Assembly: GCF_011046735.1 (NCBI RefSeq)
Contig: NZ_CP049258.1
Location: forward strand, 4,234,001 to 4,298,000
Reading direction: 5' to 3'
DNA from: Nordella sp. HKS 07
Lineage (GTDB): Bacteria; Pseudomonadota; Alphaproteobacteria; Rhizobiales; Aestuariivirgaceae
DNA length: 64,000 nucleotides
Of the stretch, positions 24,083-34,165 are shown one piece after another. Numbering within the stretch: position 1 is the first letter of the stretch; every line of letters begins with the position of its first letter. The notes under the pieces are model-generated. The model was given only the letters and a program-made list of their open reading frames with translations. It was not told the DNA's origin and did not search any database. A program made the position numbers and the translations under genes.

Positions 24083-27000
24083 TTGGGTAAGTGGGAATTC
24101 TGGATCGATCGTGGTGGAACTTTCACTGATGTGGTGGCGCAAGATCCGCAAGGCGGGCTCCATGTCAGGAAGCTTCTGTCCGACAATCCAGAGGCGTATC
24201 CCGATGCCGCATTGCAGGGGATCCGGGAGTTTCTCGGAGTCGCGACCGTCGATCCTATCCCGGCCGGGAAGATCGCGACGGTGAAGATGGGCACCACTGT
24301 GGCCACCAATGCGCTTCTTGAGCGCAAGGGTGATCGCACCCTTCTTCTCATCACCCGCGGCTTTCGCGATGCGCTGAGCATCGGCTATCAGGCCCGCCCC
24401 GATATTTTCGCGCAGGCGATCGTCAAGCCCGAGCAACTCTATGAAAGGGTTAGCGAGGTCGCCGAACGCGTGCGGGCCGACGGGACCGTCGAAACGCCTC
24501 TCGGTCTCGCCGGTGCGCGCCGTGACCTGGAAGCGGCCTTTGCCGCGGGAATCCGCGCCTGCGCGATCGTCTTCATGCACGGCTATCGCTATCCCGACCA
24601 CGAGAAGCAGGTAGCGGACCTCGCGCGCCAAGTGGGCTTCACGCAAGTTTCCGCCTCTCATCTCGTGAGCCCGATGGTCAAGCTGGTCGGGCGGGGTGAC
24701 ACGACGGTGGTCGACGCCTATCTGTCCCCGATCCTCCTGCGTTATGTCGACCGCGTCGCCGCCGAGCTCGGTGGTGCCGAGAGCGGCTGCCGCCTGATGT
24801 TCATGACGTCATCGGGCGGCCTCACCGCGGCCGGACTTTTCCAGGGCCGCGATGCCATTCTCTCAGGCCCCGCCGGCGGCGTCGTCGGCTGCATCGAGAC
24901 GGCGCGCCGGGCCGGCATCGATCAGGTGATCGGCTTCGACATGGGCGGCACCTCGACCGACGTGTCGCATTTCGCCGGCGAGTACGAACGCACATTCGAG
25001 ACCGAGGTGGCCGGCACGCGGGTCAGGGCGCCGATGATGCTGATCCACACCGTTGCCGCCGGCGGCGGTTCGATCCTGCATTTCGACGGTTCCCGCTTCA
25101 CGGTGGGGCCGGATTCGGCCGGCGCCAATCCGGGGCCCGCCGCCTATCGCCGCGGCGGCCCGCTGACCGTGACCGACGCCAATGTCATGCTGGGCAAGCT
25201 GCAGCCCGAATTGTTCCCGGCGATTTTCGGCGCCGGGCGCGACCAGCCGCTCGACCGCGAGGGCGTGCGCGCGCAATTTGCCGCGCTCGCCTGCGACGTT
25301 GGAACCGGCATGAGCGCCGAGCAGGTGGCGGACGGGTTCATTCGCATCGCGGTGGAGAACATGGCGGCGGCGGTGAAGAAGATCTCCGTCCAGCGCGGCT
25401 ATGACGTCACCCGCTATGCGCTGCAATGTTTCGGCGGCGCGGGTGGCCAGCATGCCTGCCTGGTCGCCGATGCCCTTGGCATCGAGACCGTGCTCGTGCA
25501 TCCCATGTCCGGCGTTCTCTCGGCCTATGGCATGGGCCTGGCCGATATTCGCGCCGTTCGCCAGCGCACCTTGCATGCGCCCTTCGCACAGGAAGGCCTC
25601 GCCGAGGCAGCAGTCGTGCTCGATGGCCTCGCCGGCGAGGCGATTGCCGAGGTCCTGGCCCAGGGCGTCGCCGAAGTGGACATCACGGTCAGCCGGCAGG
25701 CGCATCTGCGCTATGCCGGAACCGACACGGCGCTCGCCGTTCCCTTCGGCCCGCTGACTGAAATGGTGGCCGCCTTCGAGACCGCCCACCGCACCCGCTT
25801 CGGCTTCATCGATGAGACCAACGAGATTGCCTTCGATGCCCTGTTCGCCGAGGCGATCGGCGGCGGACGCACGATCGCCGAGGCGGAGGCGGCCGCGCCT
25901 GCCGCCGAAGCAAAGCCGTCTCAGGCGACGCAATTCTATTCGCAAGGCGAGGGGCATCAGGCGGGCGTCTATTTTCGCGCCGATTTGAAGCCCGGCCACA
26001 TCATCGCCGGACCGGCACTGCTGATCGAGCCGCATCAGACCATCGTCGTGGAAGCGGGATGGCGCGCTTGCATCACCGGCCGCGACCATGTCCTCATGCA
26101 GCGCGCGATACCCATGCGCCGCGCCGCGCCGACCGGCACGACCGCCGATCCCGTTCTCCTGGAAGTCTTCAACAATCTCTTCATGTCGATCGCCGAGCAG
26201 ATGGGATTGACGCTGCAGAACACTGCCTATTCCGTGAACATCAAGGAGCGGCTCGATTTTTCCTGTGCCGTCTTCGACCACGAGGCGGCGCTCGTCGCCA
26301 ATGCGCCGCATGTGCCGGTGCATCTGGGCTCGATGGACATGTCGGTGCGCAGCGTCATTCAGGCCTTTGGCGACGCGATCGCGCCCGGCGATGTTTTCGC
26401 GCTGAACGCGCCCTATAATGGCGGAACGCATCTCCCCGATATCACCGTGGTGACGCCCGTCTTCGCCGAGGATGGCAGCATCCTGTTTTTCGTCGCCTCG
26501 CGCGGCCATCATGCCGACATCGGCGGCACGGCACCTGGCTCCATGTCGCCGCGCGCCAGGACCATCGAGGAAGAGGGCGTCTATATCGACAATTTCAAGC
26601 TGGTGGACCGCGGCCGCTTCCGTCAAAGCGAGCTCGAGCGCCTGCTGACGAGCGGTCGTTATCCGGTCCGCAATGTGGTGCAGAATGTCAACGACCTGAA
26701 GGCGCAGATTGCCGCCAACGAGCGCGGCGCCGCCGAATTGCGCAAGATGGTCAACCATTTCGGCCTCGACGTGGTTCATGCCTATATGAAACATGTGCAG
26801 GACAATACGGCCGAGAGCGTGGCGCGCGCCATTGTCGGCCTGTCCGACGGTGAGTTCACCTACGAGATCGATCAGGGTAGCGTGATCCGTGTCCGCATCT
26901 GCGTCGACCGGGCAGCGCGCGAGGTGACGGTCGACTTCACCGGGACATCGGCGCAGCGCGACGACAATTTCAACGCGCCGACCCCGGTCGCGCGCGCCGC

Positions 27001-27682
27001 CGTGCTTTATGTCTTCCGGGTGCTGGTCAATGCCGCCATCCCGATGAATGCCGGCTGCCTGCGGCCGGTGAAGATGGTGATTCCGGAGGGCACGATGTTG
27101 TCGCCCGTTTATCCGGCCGCCGTCGTCGCCGGCAATGTCGAGGTGAGCCAGGCGGTAACCAACTGCCTGTTCGGCGCGCTCGGCATCATGGCGGCCGCGC
27201 AGGGGACCATGAACAATCTCACTTTCGGCAATGCCAAATATCAATATTACGAGACGATCTGCTCCGGCGCGCCGGCCGGACCCGGCTTCGACGGCGCCGA
27301 CGGCGTTCATACCCACATGACCAATTCGCGTCTCACCGACCCTGAGATCCTCGAGCTGCGCTATCCGGTGTTGCTGGAGGATTTCCACATCCGCGAGAAC
27401 TCGGGCGGCAAAGGGCGCTGGTCTGCCGGCGACGGTACCGAGCGCACGATCAGATTCCTGGAGGCGATGGAATGCGCCATTCTCTCCGGCCATCGGCGTG
27501 TGCGGCCTTTCGGATTGAAGGGGGGCGAGCCTGGCCAGCTTGGCGTGAACATGGTGCGCCGCCGCGACGGCTCTCATGAAATCCAGTCCGGCTGCTGCCA
27601 GGTCAGCCTTGAAGCGGGGGACGCGATCATCCTACGCACCCCGACGGGTGGCGGCTATGGCGATCCGTCGGAGCGGGCCTAG
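24083..27682 (+). CDS. 5-oxoprolinase (ATP-hydrolysing), HyuA-HyuB fusion
   Basis: About 1199 residues, the full length of fused 5-oxoprolinases that convert 5-oxoproline plus ATP and water to glutamate. The N-terminal half is the hydantoinase A part: [38 protein letters not shown]. The C-terminal half from about residue 695 is hydantoinase [51 protein letters not shown] 24083 is preferred because AAGGAG at 24071-24076 stands 6 bases before it and the family start ([11 protein letters not shown]) follows; ATG 24068, without a ribosome site, is the alternative. It would finish the pyroglutamyl-peptide pathway encoded across the divergent promoter. Confidence 0.9.
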   Translation: MGKWEFWIDRGGTFTDVVAQDPQGGLHVRKLLSDNPEAYPDAALQGIREFLGVATVDPIPAGKIATVKMGTTVATNALLERKGDRTLLLITRGFRDALSIGYQARPDIFAQAIVKPEQLYERVSEVAERVRADGTVETPLGLAGARRDLEAAFAAGIRACAIVFMHGYRYPDHEKQVADLARQVGFTQVSASHLVSPMVKLVGRGDTTVVDAYLSPILLRYVDRVAAELGGAESGCRLMFMTSSGGLTAAGLFQGRDAILSGPAGGVVGCIETARRAGIDQVIGFDMGGTSTDVSHFAGEYERTFETEVAGTRVRAPMMLIHTVAAGGGSILHFDGSRFTVGPDSAGANPGPAAYRRGGPLTVTDANVMLGKLQPELFPAIFGAGRDQPLDREGVRAQFAALACDVGTGMSAEQVADGFIRIAVENMAAAVKKISVQRGYDVTRYALQCFGGAGGQHACLVADALGIETVLVHPMSGVLSAYGMGLADIRAVRQRTLHAPFAQEGLAEAAVVLDGLAGEAIAEVLAQGVAEVDITVSRQAHLRYAGTDTALAVPFGPLTEMVAAFETAHRTRFGFIDETNEIAFDALFAEAIGGGRTIAEAEAAAPAAEAKPSQATQFYSQGEGHQAGVYFRADLKPGHIIAGPALLIEPHQTIVVEAGWRACITGRDHVLMQRAIPMRRAAPTGTTADPVLLEVFNNLFMSIAEQMGLTLQNTAYSVNIKERLDFSCAVFDHEAALVANAPHVPVHLGSMDMSVRSVIQAFGDAIAPGDVFALNAPYNGGTHLPDITVVTPVFAEDGSILFFVASRGHHADIGGTAPGSMSPRARTIEEEGVYIDNFKLVDRGRFRQSELERLLTSGRYPVRNVVQNVNDLKAQIAANERGAAELRKMVNHFGLDVVHAYMKHVQDNTAESVARAIVGLSDGEFTYEIDQGSVIRVRICVDRAAREVTVDFTGTSAQRDDNFNAPTPVARAAVLYVFRVLVNAAIPMNAGCLRPVKMVIPEGTMLSPVYPAAVVAGNVEVSQAVTNCLFGALGIMAAAQGTMNNLTFGNAKYQYYETICSGAPAGPGFDGADGVHTHMTNSRLTDPEILELRYPVLLEDFHIRENSGGKGRWSAGDGTERTIRFLEAMECAILSGHRRVRPFGLKGGEPGQLGVNMVRRRDGSHEIQSGCCQVSLEAGDAIILRTPTGGGYGDPSERA

Positions 27683-27685
27683 CCG

Positions 27686-28294
27686 CTAATAGCTGGGCGG
27701 CGTGATCGCCCAGATTACCACCGCTTCCCGCTCACCGGGATTGCGGTAGCGGTGCGGCTTGGTGCTGTCGAAGCCGAAACTGTCGCCTTCCTGCAGGACG
27801 AGGTGCTTGTCACCCACCCAGAGTTCGAGCATGCCGGACAACACGATGCCGGCTTCCTCGCCCTGGTGGCTGTAAGGCTCGGCACCGCTTGCCGATCCCG
27901 GCGGAAAGCGCGAGAGCAGAAGCTCGAGTTGGCCGCGCAGGTGCGGCGACAGGAGCTCGTCGGTGATGCCGCTGGAAAAGGAGACGCGCCGCCGGTTCGC
28001 GGCGCGCACGAGCAGAGCGTGCTCTTCCGGCTCCTTAGCCCCGTCTTTGTGGAAGAACCAGCTGATCGTGACGCCGAGCGCCGTGGCGATGTCATGCAGC
28101 GCTTTGATATTGGGGAAGGCGAGACCGCGTTCGATCTCGCTCAGATAACCGACGGAAAGGCCGGTGCGTTCGGACAAGGCTTTGATGGTGATGCGCCGGG
28201 CCTTGCGCAGATCGCGGATCTCGCGCCCAGCCTGATCGGGAGATGTATTGGAGCTGGCCGCTCCGCCATTCTGGCCATGGCTTTCCTTCAGCAC
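27686..28294 (-). CDS. XRE family regulator with cupin sensor domain
   Basis: About 202 residues: an N-terminal helix-turn-helix of Cro/CI type (ITIKALSERTGLSVGYLSEIERG) and a C-terminal cupin_2 domain (PYSHQGEEAGIVLSGMLELWVGDKHLVLQEGDSFGFDS, split across two motifs). GTG 28294 is preferred because GGGAG stands 6 bases before it; a GTG at 28336 would add 14 codons but lies inside a dyad. Regulators of this type (PuuR-like) often control polyamine, amine or amino-acid catabolism. The gene is divergent from the flavoprotein and ends 3 bases from the convergent 5-oxoprolinase. Confidence 0.85.
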   Translation of the reverse strand: MLKESHGQNGGAASSNTSPDQAGREIRDLRKARRITIKALSERTGLSVGYLSEIERGLAFPNIKALHDIATALGVTISWFFHKDGAKEPEEHALLVRAANRRRVSFSSGITDELLSPHLRGQLELLLSRFPPGSASGAEPYSHQGEEAGIVLSGMLELWVGDKHLVLQEGDSFGFDSTKPHRYRNPGEREAVVIWAITPPSY

Positions 28295-28331
28295 ATGATA
28301 CTCCCTGCTGACTGGTGTAACGCCATAATTG

Positions 28332-28345
28332 TTCACTTATGTGAA
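28332..28345. promoter_or_regulatory. Candidate operator (TTCAC-N4-GTGAA)
   Basis: TTCAC (28332-28336) and GTGAA (28341-28345) form a perfect inverted repeat in the gap between the XRE-cupin gene and the flavoprotein gene. Another TTTCAC half-site follows at 28360-28365. It is the best candidate binding site for the XRE-cupin regulator. Confidence 0.5.
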
Positions 28346-28428
28346 ATTATCAAGCCAAAATTTCACAGTTGCGATTTTTTGATGCTTGTCGCAATCTCCC
28401 CAAAGTTACTTATAGAGGAGAGTAATTC

Positions 28429-30882
28429 GTGACGACAGGACAGCCCGACAGAGCGGATGTGATTATTGTGGGCGGCGGTATCGCCGGCTGTTCGGTCGCT
28501 TATCACCTGACCAAGCTCGGCATCACCGATGTCGTTCTATGCGAGCGCAAGCAGCTGACCTGCGGCACCACCTGGCATGCCGCTGGTCTCGTCACGCAGT
28601 TGCGTGCCACGCGCCGCATGACCGAGTTGGCCAAATATACGGGCGAGCTCTTCCAGACGCTCGAGGCCGAGACCGGCCAGGCGACCGGCTTCAAGAAACA
28701 TGGCTCGCTGCGCGTGGCAAACACCGAAGCGCGTTTCGAGGAGTTGAGCCGTGGTGCCTCGATGGGTCGCAATTTCGGCCTCGCGGTCGAGCAGGTGACT
28801 CCCGACGACATCAAGAAGATGTGGGAGCCGATCAATACCGAGGGCGTTGTCGGCGGCTACTGGTTTCCCAATGACGGCCAGGTCAATACGGCCGACGTAA
28901 CCATGGCCTATGCCAAGGGTGCGCGCATGGGCGGCGCCCGCATTCTCGAGCATACGCGGGTCAAGCGCATCCTGGTCGAAGGCGGCCGCATCGCCGGCGT
29001 CGAGACCGACAAGGGCCAGATCCGCGCCAAGCATGTGGTGATCTGCGGCGGCATGTGGTCGCGCGATCTCGCCGCCGAGATCGGTGTCGCGTTGCCGCTT
29101 CATGCCGCCGAGCATTTCTACATCGTCACTGAGCCCATTCCCGATCTGCCGAAGAAGCTGCCGGTGCTCTTCCTCGGCGATGAATGCGCCTACTACAAGG
29201 AAGATGCCGGCAAACTCCTGCTCGGCTGTTTCGAGCCCAAGGCCAAGCCTTGGGGCCATGACGGCATCCCGGAGGATTTCTGCTTCGATTCGCTGCCCGA
29301 GGACTTCGATCATTTCGAACCGATCCTCGAAATGGCGACCAAGCGCGTGCCGCTGATCGCCAATACCGGCATCCAGCTCTTCTTCAACGGGCCGGAAAGC
29401 TTCACACCCGACGACCGTTATCTTCTCGGCGAAGTGCCAGAAGTCGACGGCCTCTTCTGCGCCTGCGGCTTCAACTCCATCGGCATCCTGTCTTCGGGCG
29501 GCGTCGGCAAGGCGCTGGCCGAGTGGATCCGCGACGGCCGCCCTCCCATGGAGCTGGCGGATGTCGATGTCCGGCGTATGCAGTCCTTCCAGACCAACAA
29601 GAAATATCTCTTCGACCGCACGACCGAGACGCTGGGGCTGCTGTTCGATATGCACTGGCCTTATCGCCAGTTCGCCACCGCGCGCGATGTGAGACGCAGC
29701 CCCTTCCATGACCGGCTGCTCGCCGAAGGCGCCTTCATGACCGAGGCGGCGGGTTATGAACGGCCGGGCTTCTTCGCAGGTCCGGGCAAGACGCCGGAGA
29801 TCCATTACTCCTATGGACGGCAGAACTGGTTCCATCTCTGTGGCGCCGAATGCCGCAACACGGGCGAGAATGTCACGCTTTTCGACCACAGCTGCTTCGT
29901 GAAGTTCGAGGTCGAGGGCCGCGATGCCTGCCGGGTGCTGAACCGCATCTGCGCCAACAATATCGACGTGGCGGTGGGCCGCATCGTCTATACACAGTGG
30001 CTGAACGAGCAGGGTGGCATCGAGGCCGACGTCACCGTCACGCGCCTGTCGGAGACCTCCTTCCTGATCGTCACCATTGCGGTTTCGCAAAGGCGCGATT
30101 TCGCCTGGCTGCGCCGCCACATTCCGGACGATGCCCATGTCTTCGTGAAGGATGTGACCTCGGGCATGCCGATGCTGGCGCTGATGGGGCCGAAATCGCG
30201 TGAGCTACTCAAGGCTCTGTCGCCGGCCGACTTCTCCAATGAAGCGTTTCCCTTCGGCACCAGCCGCGAGATCGATCTCGGCTATGCCCGAGTGCGCGCC
30301 AGCCGCGTCACCTTTGTCGGCGAGCTCGGCTGGGAGATCTACATGCCGACTGAGTTCGCCACCCATGTCTATGATAGCCTGGTCGAGGCGGGGGCACCTC
30401 TGGGGCTGAAGCAAGGCGGCTACTTCGCCATCAACTCGCTACGCATGGAAAAGGGGTATCGCCATTGGAGCCATGACATCGGCGAGGAAGATACACCGCT
30501 CGAAGGCGGTCTTGGCTTCGCGGTCGCCTATGACAAGCCGGGCGGTTTCATCGGCCGTGAGGCGCTGCTCAAGCAGAAGGAGGAGGGCGGTCCGCGCCGA
30601 AAGCTGGTGCAATTGATGCTGCCCGAGAAGGACGCGCCGCTGCTCTATCATCATGAGCCGCTGCGCTGGAACGGCGAGATCGTCGGCTCCGTCACTTCGG
30701 GAGCCTATGGCCATCGCATCGGCGCTTCCCTCGGCATGGGATATCTGAGCCTGCCGCAGGGGGTCAGCGAGGCATCACTTGCCGAAGCTGCTCTTGAGGT
30801 GGAGGTGGCCTGGAAGCGCTACAAGGTGAAGACGCAGTTGAAGCCCTGGTACGACCCGCAAGGCGCCCGCATCAAGGCCTGA
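28429..30882 (+). CDS. Dimethylglycine/sarcosine dehydrogenase-like flavoprotein (DAO plus GcvT domains)
   Basis: An 817-residue oxidoreductase. The N-terminal DAO domain (about 1-390) starts with the FAD motif VIIVGGGIAGCSVAYHL, followed by CGTTWHAAGL, where the His is the usual covalent-FAD position in this family. A middle FAD-dependent C-domain leads into a C-terminal GcvT-like aminomethyltransferase part (about 430-815; ICANNIDVAVGRIVYTQWLN, FVGELGWEIYMP), which transfers the released one-carbon unit to tetrahydrofolate. GTG start with GAGGAGAG just upstream. The adjacent transporter probably imports its N-methylated or amine substrate. Confidence 0.87.
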   Translation: MTTGQPDRADVIIVGGGIAGCSVAYHLTKLGITDVVLCERKQLTCGTTWHAAGLVTQLRATRRMTELAKYTGELFQTLEAETGQATGFKKHGSLRVANTEARFEELSRGASMGRNFGLAVEQVTPDDIKKMWEPINTEGVVGGYWFPNDGQVNTADVTMAYAKGARMGGARILEHTRVKRILVEGGRIAGVETDKGQIRAKHVVICGGMWSRDLAAEIGVALPLHAAEHFYIVTEPIPDLPKKLPVLFLGDECAYYKEDAGKLLLGCFEPKAKPWGHDGIPEDFCFDSLPEDFDHFEPILEMATKRVPLIANTGIQLFFNGPESFTPDDRYLLGEVPEVDGLFCACGFNSIGILSSGGVGKALAEWIRDGRPPMELADVDVRRMQSFQTNKKYLFDRTTETLGLLFDMHWPYRQFATARDVRRSPFHDRLLAEGAFMTEAAGYERPGFFAGPGKTPEIHYSYGRQNWFHLCGAECRNTGENVTLFDHSCFVKFEVEGRDACRVLNRICANNIDVAVGRIVYTQWLNEQGGIEADVTVTRLSETSFLIVTIAVSQRRDFAWLRRHIPDDAHVFVKDVTSGMPMLALMGPKSRELLKALSPADFSNEAFPFGTSREIDLGYARVRASRVTFVGELGWEIYMPTEFATHVYDSLVEAGAPLGLKQGGYFAINSLRMEKGYRHWSHDIGEEDTPLEGGLGFAVAYDKPGGFIGREALLKQKEEGGPRRKLVQLMLPEKDAPLLYHHEPLRWNGEIVGSVTSGAYGHRIGASLGMGYLSLPQGVSEASLAEAALEVEVAWKRYKVKTQLKPWYDPQGARIKA

Positions 30883-30977
30883 CACGAGGGACATAGGGGA
30901 TGCCCGGCCCGTCATGGTTGCGCCGGCGCATTTCCCCGGCTATCCAAAATCCAGCACCATGAAGGGGATGGACTCGG

Positions 30978-32027
30978 GTGACAAAGCGGACGGCGCTCGA
31001 ATTGGAGACTGTGCGGCGCTGCTTCGGCTCGGTCGTGGCGGTCGACAATGTATCGCTCGCGGTGGCGCCCGGCGAATTCGTGACTTTGCTCGGGCCCTCA
31101 GGCTCGGGCAAGACCTCGACCTTGCGGCTCATCGGCGGCTTCGAAGAGCTCGACGCCGGCGCCATCCGCATCAAGGGCGAGCGTGTCGACCATTTGCCGC
31201 CCTACCGGCGCGACACTGCAACCATCTTCCAGTCGGGAGCGCTCTTTCCCCATAAGACGGTGGCCGAGAACGTCGCCTATGGGCTTCGTATGCGCAAGGT
31301 CGATCGGCCGGAGCGCGACCAGCGCATCCGCCAGGCCCTCGATATCGTGCGTTTGCAGGGCTACGAGCATCGCTATCCGAGCCAGCTGTCGGGCGGTCAG
31401 AAGCAGCGCGTGGCCCTTGCCCGCTCGCTGGTGGTCAGGCCCGCCATCCTGCTCTTCGACGAGCCTTTATCGGCGCTCGATCTGTCGTTGCGCCTGCAGC
31501 TGCGCGGCGAGATCAAGCGGCTGCATGACGAGCTCGAATTCAGCGCCATTTATGTCACCCATGACCAGGGCGAGGCGATGGCCATGTCGAGCCGTGTCGC
31601 GGTCATGAACAAGGGCGGCATCGAGCAGATCGACCGGCCGGAGACGATCTTCCACGACCCCGCCAATGAATTCGTCTTTACCTTCATCGGGGAGAGCTGT
31701 TGTTTTCCGGTGCGCCGGGCCGGCGGCGAGGTCACCGACCGGCAGGGACATGCCGTGGCGCTCACACTAAAGGACAACCTGCCGCAAGGCGAGGCGCGGC
31801 TCTATATAAGACCGTCCCGGCTCAAGCTCGCAAGTGAGGCCGCGGGCCTGCCCAACCGGCTCAAGGCGACCATCCACTTCATCGAATTTCTCGGCGACGT
31901 GCACCGCTATCATCTGAAGGCCGGCGCGCTCGAGGTCTTCGCCGATCATGCGGGAACGATCGGCCACGCGGTCGGGGATCTGGTGGAGGTCGGCTGGCGC
32001 AGCGAAGACATGAAGGTCTTTCGATGA
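30978..32027 (+). CDS. ABC transporter ATP-binding protein (PotA type)
   Basis: A 349-residue ATPase of the spermidine/putrescine (POPT) class. Walker A GPSGSGKTS is at about residues 39-47, the signature LSGGQKQRVALARSL at about 136-150, and Walker B ILLFDEPLSALD at about 157-168. The C-terminal TOBE_2 domain starts near 270. GTG start with AAGGGGA 9 bases upstream. It is separated from its permeases by a palindromic repeat element. The substrate is probably a polyamine-like or quaternary amine compound. Confidence 0.88.
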   Translation: MTKRTALELETVRRCFGSVVAVDNVSLAVAPGEFVTLLGPSGSGKTSTLRLIGGFEELDAGAIRIKGERVDHLPPYRRDTATIFQSGALFPHKTVAENVAYGLRMRKVDRPERDQRIRQALDIVRLQGYEHRYPSQLSGGQKQRVALARSLVVRPAILLFDEPLSALDLSLRLQLRGEIKRLHDELEFSAIYVTHDQGEAMAMSSRVAVMNKGGIEQIDRPETIFHDPANEFVFTFIGESCCFPVRRAGGEVTDRQGHAVALTLKDNLPQGEARLYIRPSRLKLASEAAGLPNRLKATIHFIEFLGDVHRYHLKAGALEVFADHAGTIGHAVGDLVEVGWRSEDMKVFR

Positions 32028-32047
32028 GGAGCTCTCTCCGCGTTTCC

Positions 32048-32225
32048 CCTTCTCCCGCTTGCGGGAGAAGGTGGCCGATAGGCCGGATGAGGGTGTTGGG
32101 CGGTCAATCACGCGCGCAGCCCGCAATAACCGGACTTGAACTCGAGTTTCATCGGTCAGGTCGACAATTCTCCAAGGACACCCTCATCTGCCCTTCGGGC
32201 ACCTTCTCCCGCAAGCGGGAGAAGG
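32048..32225. repeat. RIME-like palindromic intergenic repeat
   Basis: A 178-bp element with about 48-bp imperfect terminal inverted repeats. Each end has a strong hairpin: CCTTCTCCCGC and GCGGGAGAAGG with a 2-base loop, at 32048-32071 and 32202-32225. Next to it lies a second short hairpin (GGCC-GATA-GGCC at 32073-32084; GCCC-TTC-GGGC at 32190-32200) and CCCTCATC/GATGAGGG. This is the layout of rhizobial intergenic mosaic elements. It lies inside the transporter operon. Confidence 0.75.
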
Positions 32226-32238
32226 AGGAAGTTACTTC

Positions 32239-33102
32239 ATGACTTCCCGAGGCAAAAAGCAGCGCACGGCTCTGCTGCTTCTGCTGCCGGCGCTGGTGAT
32301 CGTGCTGATCCTCTTCGGTCTGCCGACGCTCTTCATGGCGCGGATGAGCTTCAATCTCCATCCCGATCAGCGCCTCTATGTGCCGGGCTTCACTTTCGAT
32401 CACTATGTCCAACTGATCTCCAACCGGGTTTTCACCAACGCCATCTGGACCACGGTGAAGCTCGCTCTGATGGCGACCTTCGCCACGGTGGCAATCGGCT
32501 ACGCCTTCGCGCTGCTTGTGTGGCTGAAGCCGCCGCGCTGGCGCCTGCTGCTCATCGGCCTGGCGCTGTGTCCGCTGCTCATCTCCGAGATCGCCATCAT
32601 CTTCGGTTGGTGGATGTTCTTCCCCAAGAACGGCCTCTTAAGCTACGCGCTCGTCTCGCTCGGTCTCGTCACCGACAAGGTCAGCCTGATGTACACCGAG
32701 TTTGCCGCCTTTGTCGGCCTCATCTATGTGACGCTGCCCTATTGCTTCTTCATCCTGCTGTCGATCTTCGACGGCGTCGACAAGCGTATGATCGAGGCGA
32801 GCGCCGATCTCGGCGCCCCGCCTTTGACCACCTTCCGGGAAGTCCTGCTGCCCTTGACCTGGACCGGGCTTCTGGTCGCCTTCTCGCAATCCTTCATCTG
32901 GACCATGGGCACCTATGCGACGCCGTCGGCGCTCGGTCCCGACACGCTGTGGACGGTCGGCTATCTGATCCAGGAGCAGATGCTCGGCAAGCACAACTGG
33001 CCGCTGGCCGCGGCCTTTTCCATGGTTCTGGTTCTGGGTGTGGCTGCGGTCATCGTGCTGACCCGCATGCTCATGCCGAAACGGGCCTCTTATCATGTCT
33101 GA
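32239..33102 (+). CDS. ABC transporter permease (PotB type)
   Basis: A 287-residue permease with an N-terminal helix (LLLLLPALVIVLILFGLPTLF, split near residue 20), a long first loop and the EAA motif MIEASADLGAPPLTTFREVLLPL. About six membrane segments. The ribosome site AAGGAGG at 32222-32228 overlaps the last bases of the palindromic repeat upstream, so the repeat hairpin could affect its translation. It overlaps the second permease by 8 bases. Confidence 0.9.
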   Translation: MTSRGKKQRTALLLLLPALVIVLILFGLPTLFMARMSFNLHPDQRLYVPGFTFDHYVQLISNRVFTNAIWTTVKLALMATFATVAIGYAFALLVWLKPPRWRLLLIGLALCPLLISEIAIIFGWWMFFPKNGLLSYALVSLGLVTDKVSLMYTEFAAFVGLIYVTLPYCFFILLSIFDGVDKRMIEASADLGAPPLTTFREVLLPLTWTGLLVAFSQSFIWTMGTYATPSALGPDTLWTVGYLIQEQMLGKHNWPLAAAFSMVLVLGVAAVIVLTRMLMPKRASYHV

Positions 33103-33937
33103 GATCGCGCGCCGTCGCGGCTTCGAGCCCGTCATGCTGAAGGCGCTAGGCGCCGCCTTCATCGTCTTTATTGTCGCCTATATCCTGATCCCGGTTCTGG
33201 TCACGCTGGTCATGTCGTTCAACGACGCCTCGATGATCCGCTTCCCGATCAGTGCCTGGTCGCTCAAGTGGTATCAGGACTTCTTCGCCAGCCCGCAATG
33301 GAACGATGCGCTGAAGAGCAGCGTGATCATTGCTGTCGGCACGGCCGTCATATCCACCACCTCCGGCATATTGGCGGCCTGGGCCTTCGAGCGCTTCCCC
33401 ATCCCCTTCAAGAACGCGCTCTATATTCTGATCATGCTGCCGCTTTTTATGCCGGGCGTGGTGCTGGGTCTCGGCATCGCCATGACGTTCGGCGGCGTCC
33501 AGATCGCGGGTTTCAATGTCTACGGCTCGCGCGCGCTGGTGATGGTGGCTCATTCGCTTTGGGCCATGCCGCTGGTCTTCATGCTGATGGAAGCGACCTT
33601 CCGCACCGTCGATTACCGGGTGGTCGAGGCGTCCTACGATCTCGGCGCCAGCCCCTTGCGCACCTTCTTCGAGATCGTCGTACCGATGGTGTCGACCGGC
33701 GTCATCTCCTCGGCGCTCTTCGCCTTCGTGATCTCGCTCAACGAATTCGTGATGGCGCTGTTCCTCACCGACCGCGATACCCAGACCATGCCGGTTCTGA
33801 TGTGGCTGAGCCTGCGCTCCGCCGGCACGCCAAGGCTCGCGGTGGCCTCCGTCATCCTGGCGCTGACCGTTTTCGCCTGTCTCGCCTTCATCATGGTCTG
33901 GTATGTGCGCCAGCTGCGCAAGGTGAGCAGGGGCTAG
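33095..33937 (+). CDS. ABC transporter permease (PotC type)
   Basis: A 280-residue permease that pairs with the PotB-type subunit. It shows the first-helix region FIVFIVAYILIPVLVTLVMSF, the loop FNDASMIRFPISAWSLKWY typical of PotC, and the EAA motif VVEASYDLGASPLRTFFEIVVP. No binding-protein gene follows; 228 bases without a recognisable gene separate it from the C45 gene. Confidence 0.9.
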   Translation: MSEIARRRGFEPVMLKALGAAFIVFIVAYILIPVLVTLVMSFNDASMIRFPISAWSLKWYQDFFASPQWNDALKSSVIIAVGTAVISTTSGILAAWAFERFPIPFKNALYILIMLPLFMPGVVLGLGIAMTFGGVQIAGFNVYGSRALVMVAHSLWAMPLVFMLMEATFRTVDYRVVEASYDLGASPLRTFFEIVVPMVSTGVISSALFAFVISLNEFVMALFLTDRDTQTMPVLMWLSLRSAGTPRLAVASVILALTVFACLAFIMVWYVRQLRKVSRG

Positions 33938-34165
33938 CCGCCTATATTCGCGCGAAGACCTCGCCGGCAAGTTGCGCATGGCGAATGGAGCACGCTCCTC
34001 TCTGCCTTCTTCAGTACTTGAGCCCATCCTGGCAGGAGACCTCTCCGGTCCGTACACAGCCGGACTCTGGACATTCCGACCGTGCCGTCCGATGACTATG
34101 TACGCACACTTTTGAGCAAGACGCCGGATCTCGGCGCGCATTCTGGAATGGGGACTCGTTAGAAC

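Noticed and set aside
24863-27577. A 904-codon open frame on the minus strand
   Set aside because: It lies wholly opposite the 5-oxoprolinase, has the His/Arg/Asp-rich composition of an antisense shadow in GC-rich DNA, and shows no domain.
28537-30138. A 533-codon minus-strand open frame
   Set aside because: Antisense shadow of the dimethylglycine dehydrogenase-like gene.
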